A stretch of DNA of 64,000 bases from Janthinobacterium saanense (GTDB lineage: Bacteria; Pseudomonadota; Gammaproteobacteria; Burkholderiales; Burkholderiaceae_D): assembly GCF_014200675.1 (NCBI RefSeq), contig NZ_JACHCI010000016.1:62001-126000 (forward strand), read 5' to 3'. How positions within the stretch are numbered: position 1 is the stretch's first letter; each line of letters starts with the position of its first letter. The translations under genes were made by a program, and so were the position numbers. This document shows, piece after piece, positions 62,411 through 64,000 of this stretch. Under the pieces are notes generated by a model, which was not told where the DNA came from, searched no databases, and worked only from the letters and a program-made list of their open reading frames with translations.

Positions 62411-62875
62411 ATGATACCTGCTCCACAAAAACTCGTGCTCGACACCAACGTTTGCCTAGACCTGTTCGTCTTCCAGGACCCGCGCTGGGCCGGCTTGCTG
62501 GCCGCCATGGAAAACGGGACCGTGCAAGCCATCACGCGCGAAGATTGCCGCGCCGAATACCTGGTGGTATTGCATTACAAACACTTACCGCTCGATGAAG
62601 CCAGCCGCGCCGTCGCTGCCGCCCGCTTTGACGCCCTGATCACGGTGGTGGCGCCGGCCGTCTCCGGCGTGCGCCTGCCCGTCTGTACCGACAAGGATGA
62701 CCAGAAATTCCTGGAACTGGCGCGCGACGCCAACGCCGACATCCTGATCACCAAGGATAAAGCCTTGCTGAAACTGGCCCGCAGGACGGCTAAGGCCGGC
62801 ATGTTCCAGATCATGCTGCCAGAGAAGTGGATACCTGCCGCGCCACCCGAAACCGTTGCGCCTGCGCTAGAATAA
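62411..62875 (+). CDS. PIN-domain putative ribonuclease, COG1569-like
   Basis: This 154-residue protein has a PIN fold. The first acidic residue is in LVLDTNVCLDLF (about residues 8-19), others in REDCRAEY and LELARDANADILITKDKAL, consistent with a metal-dependent ribonuclease centre. COG1569 members are annotated as putative toxins, but no antitoxin frame lies beside it. The neighbours (yaaA, aminotransferase) do not look like a toxin-antitoxin setting, so a housekeeping RNase role is equally possible. Confidence 0.8.
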   Translation: MIPAPQKLVLDTNVCLDLFVFQDPRWAGLLAAMENGTVQAITREDCRAEYLVVLHYKHLPLDEASRAVAAARFDALITVVAPAVSGVRLPVCTDKDDQKFLELARDANADILITKDKALLKLARRTAKAGMFQIMLPEKWIPAAPPETVAPALE

Positions 62876-62906
62876 AGCCACAACTTACACCATCGCCTGA
62901 TTGCCC

Positions 62907-64000
62907 ATGAATAGCACGCCTTACTCCAGCCCGACCCCTGCCCTGCAAACGCGCTTGCCCGCCGTGGGCACCACCGTGTTTACGCGCATGTCGGCCCTGG
63001 CGGCCCAGCACGGCGCCGTCAACCTGGGCCAGGGCTTTCCTGATTTCGGCTGCGCGCCAGCGCTGATCGAACGGGTGAGCGAGGCCATGCATGCCGGCCA
63101 TAACCAGTATCCACCGATGACGGGCGTCGCGCCCCTGCGCGAGGCTATCGCGGCCAAGATCGCCAGCCTGTACGGCCATCAATATGATGCCGCCACGGAA
63201 ATCACCGTCACGGCCGGCGCCACGCAGGCGCTGACCACGGCGATTCTGTGCTGCGTCCACCCTGGCGATGAAGTGATCGTGATCGAACCGGCTTACGACA
63301 GCTATTTGCCGGCAATAACGTTGGCAGGCGGCCTGCCGGTGCTGGTGGCGATGGAAGTGGACGAACTCGGCTATAGCGTGCCGTGGCACAAGCTGGCCGC
63401 TGCCGTCACGCCAAAAACGCGTTTGATCATCATCAATACGCCGCACAACCCGACCGGCACCATCCTGCGCGCCTCCGACGTGGCGGCGCTGGCCGACATC
63501 GTGCGCGGCACGCAGATATTGATCTTGTCGGACGAAGTCTATGAACACATGGTGTATGACGGCCAGCAGCACGCATCGCTGAGCCGCCACCCGGAACTGG
63601 CGGCGCGCAGCTTCATCGTTTCCAGCTTCGGCAAAACTTATCATGTGACGGGCTGGAAAGTCGGTTATGTGGCCGCGCCCGCCAGCTTGTCGGCAGAATT
63701 TCGCAAGGTGCACCAGTACAATGTGTTCACCGTCAACACGCCGATGCAGCATGGTCTAGCGGCATATATGGCCGAGCCGCAGCCGTATCTGGAGCTGCCC
63801 GCCTTTTACCAGCGCAAGCGCGACCTGTTCCGCGACGGCCTGGCGGGCAGCCGCTTTACCTTGCTGCCGGCAGATGGCACGTATTTCCAGTGCGTGCGTT
63901 ATGACGCCATTTCACAGCAGAGCGAAGCGCAGTTCGCCGAATGGCTGACCAGCGAGATCAAGGTGGCGGCGATACCGGTGTCGGCATTTTATGCGCAGGG
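62907..64000 (+). CDS. ybdL: Methionine aminotransferase, PLP-dependent (3' end outside window)
   Basis: From ATG 62907 the frame runs 364 codons to the window end. The protein starts MNSTPYSSPTPALQTRLPAV and shows class I/II aminotransferase features: VNLGQGFPDFG, AGATQALTTAI, NTPHNPTGT and SDEVYEHMVYDG. The PLP-binding Lys243 is in SSFGKTYHVTGWKVGY. These segments resemble YbdL, which transaminates methionine, histidine and phenylalanine; kynurenine aminotransferase-like enzymes are the nearest alternative. It follows the PIN gene by 31 bases and might be cotranscribed. Confidence 0.88.
   Translation, partial: MNSTPYSSPTPALQTRLPAVGTTVFTRMSALAAQHGAVNLGQGFPDFGCAPALIERVSEAMHAGHNQYPPMTGVAPLREAIAAKIASLYGHQYDAATEITVTAGATQALTTAILCCVHPGDEVIVIEPAYDSYLPAITLAGGLPVLVAMEVDELGYSVPWHKLAAAVTPKTRLIIINTPHNPTGTILRASDVAALADIVRGTQILILSDEVYEHMVYDGQQHASLSRHPELAARSFIVSSFGKTYHVTGWKVGYVAAPASLSAEFRKVHQYNVFTVNTPMQHGLAAYMAEPQPYLELPAFYQRKRDLFRDGLAGSRFTLLPADGTYFQCVRYDAISQQSEAQFAEWLTSEIKVAAIPVSAFYAQ

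Overview
The window is high-GC DNA from a betaproteobacterium, most likely an Oxalobacteraceae member close to Janthinobacterium, Massilia or Duganella. This is inferred from the proteins (class I PHA synthase with PhaR, many MCPs, subfamily I.2 lipase with foldase, prfB-lysS pair); no rRNA is present to confirm it. Genes are dense on both strands. I see no rRNA, tRNA, CRISPR array, phage block or complete insertion sequence.

Layout. 1-5.4 kb: a cut-off Sel1-repeat gene coupled to a CpdB-like nucleotidase lipoprotein, then prfB (with its programmed +1 frameshift) and lysS. 5.5-7.3 kb: a HipBA-type module with repeated AT-rich operators. 7.5-10.8 kb: ppnN and a divergent POT peptide transporter. 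10.9-16.3 kb: a YecA/unknown membrane protein/DUF2262 operon, a small unknown gene, and an overlapping pair (alpha/alpha-toroid protein plus AAC(3)-fold acetyltransferase). 16.4-21.2 kb: an OPT transporter and penicillin-binding protein 1A. 21.3-24.1 kb: a TetR regulator, a secreted lipase and its foldase. 24.1-29.4 kb: an MFS exporter with a divergent LysR regulator, then a large winged-helix/NTPase regulator with a repeat-rich promoter. 29.6-35.3 kb: a GGDEF-EAL protein and two chemoreceptors. 35.6-48.8 kb: a 5'-nucleotidase, a ricin-lectin/beta-helix lipoprotein, mfd, serB, a serine hydrolase, a small membrane protein, a cystathionine beta-lyase and rimO.

49-55.7 kb is a sugar-use locus: a GH1 beta-glucosidase followed by binding protein, two permeases and ATPase on one strand, with a convergent LacI regulator at the far end. 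A perfect 14-bp LacI-type palindrome lies just downstream of the predicted beta-glucosidase promoter. The identical palindrome recurs 16 kb away, upstream of the lectin/beta-helix lipoprotein, which suggests one small regulon for extracellular glycan binding, uptake and hydrolysis. 55.8-58.5 kb holds phaC and phaR separated by a 118-bp imperfect palindrome whose ends fit the integron attC core consensus. 58.6-64 kb holds a small membrane protein, pgeF, rluD, bamD, yaaA, a lone PIN-domain gene and a cut-off methionine-aminotransferase-like gene.

The most unusual items are the attC-like element behind phaC, the two-site LacI regulon, the promoter of the winged-helix/NTPase regulator (three CGGTA repeats at 10-11 bp spacing plus a 15-bp tandem repeat), and the hipBA operator cluster. 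Start codons were chosen by eye from Shine-Dalgarno sequences and conservation. Several are uncertain and are marked so.
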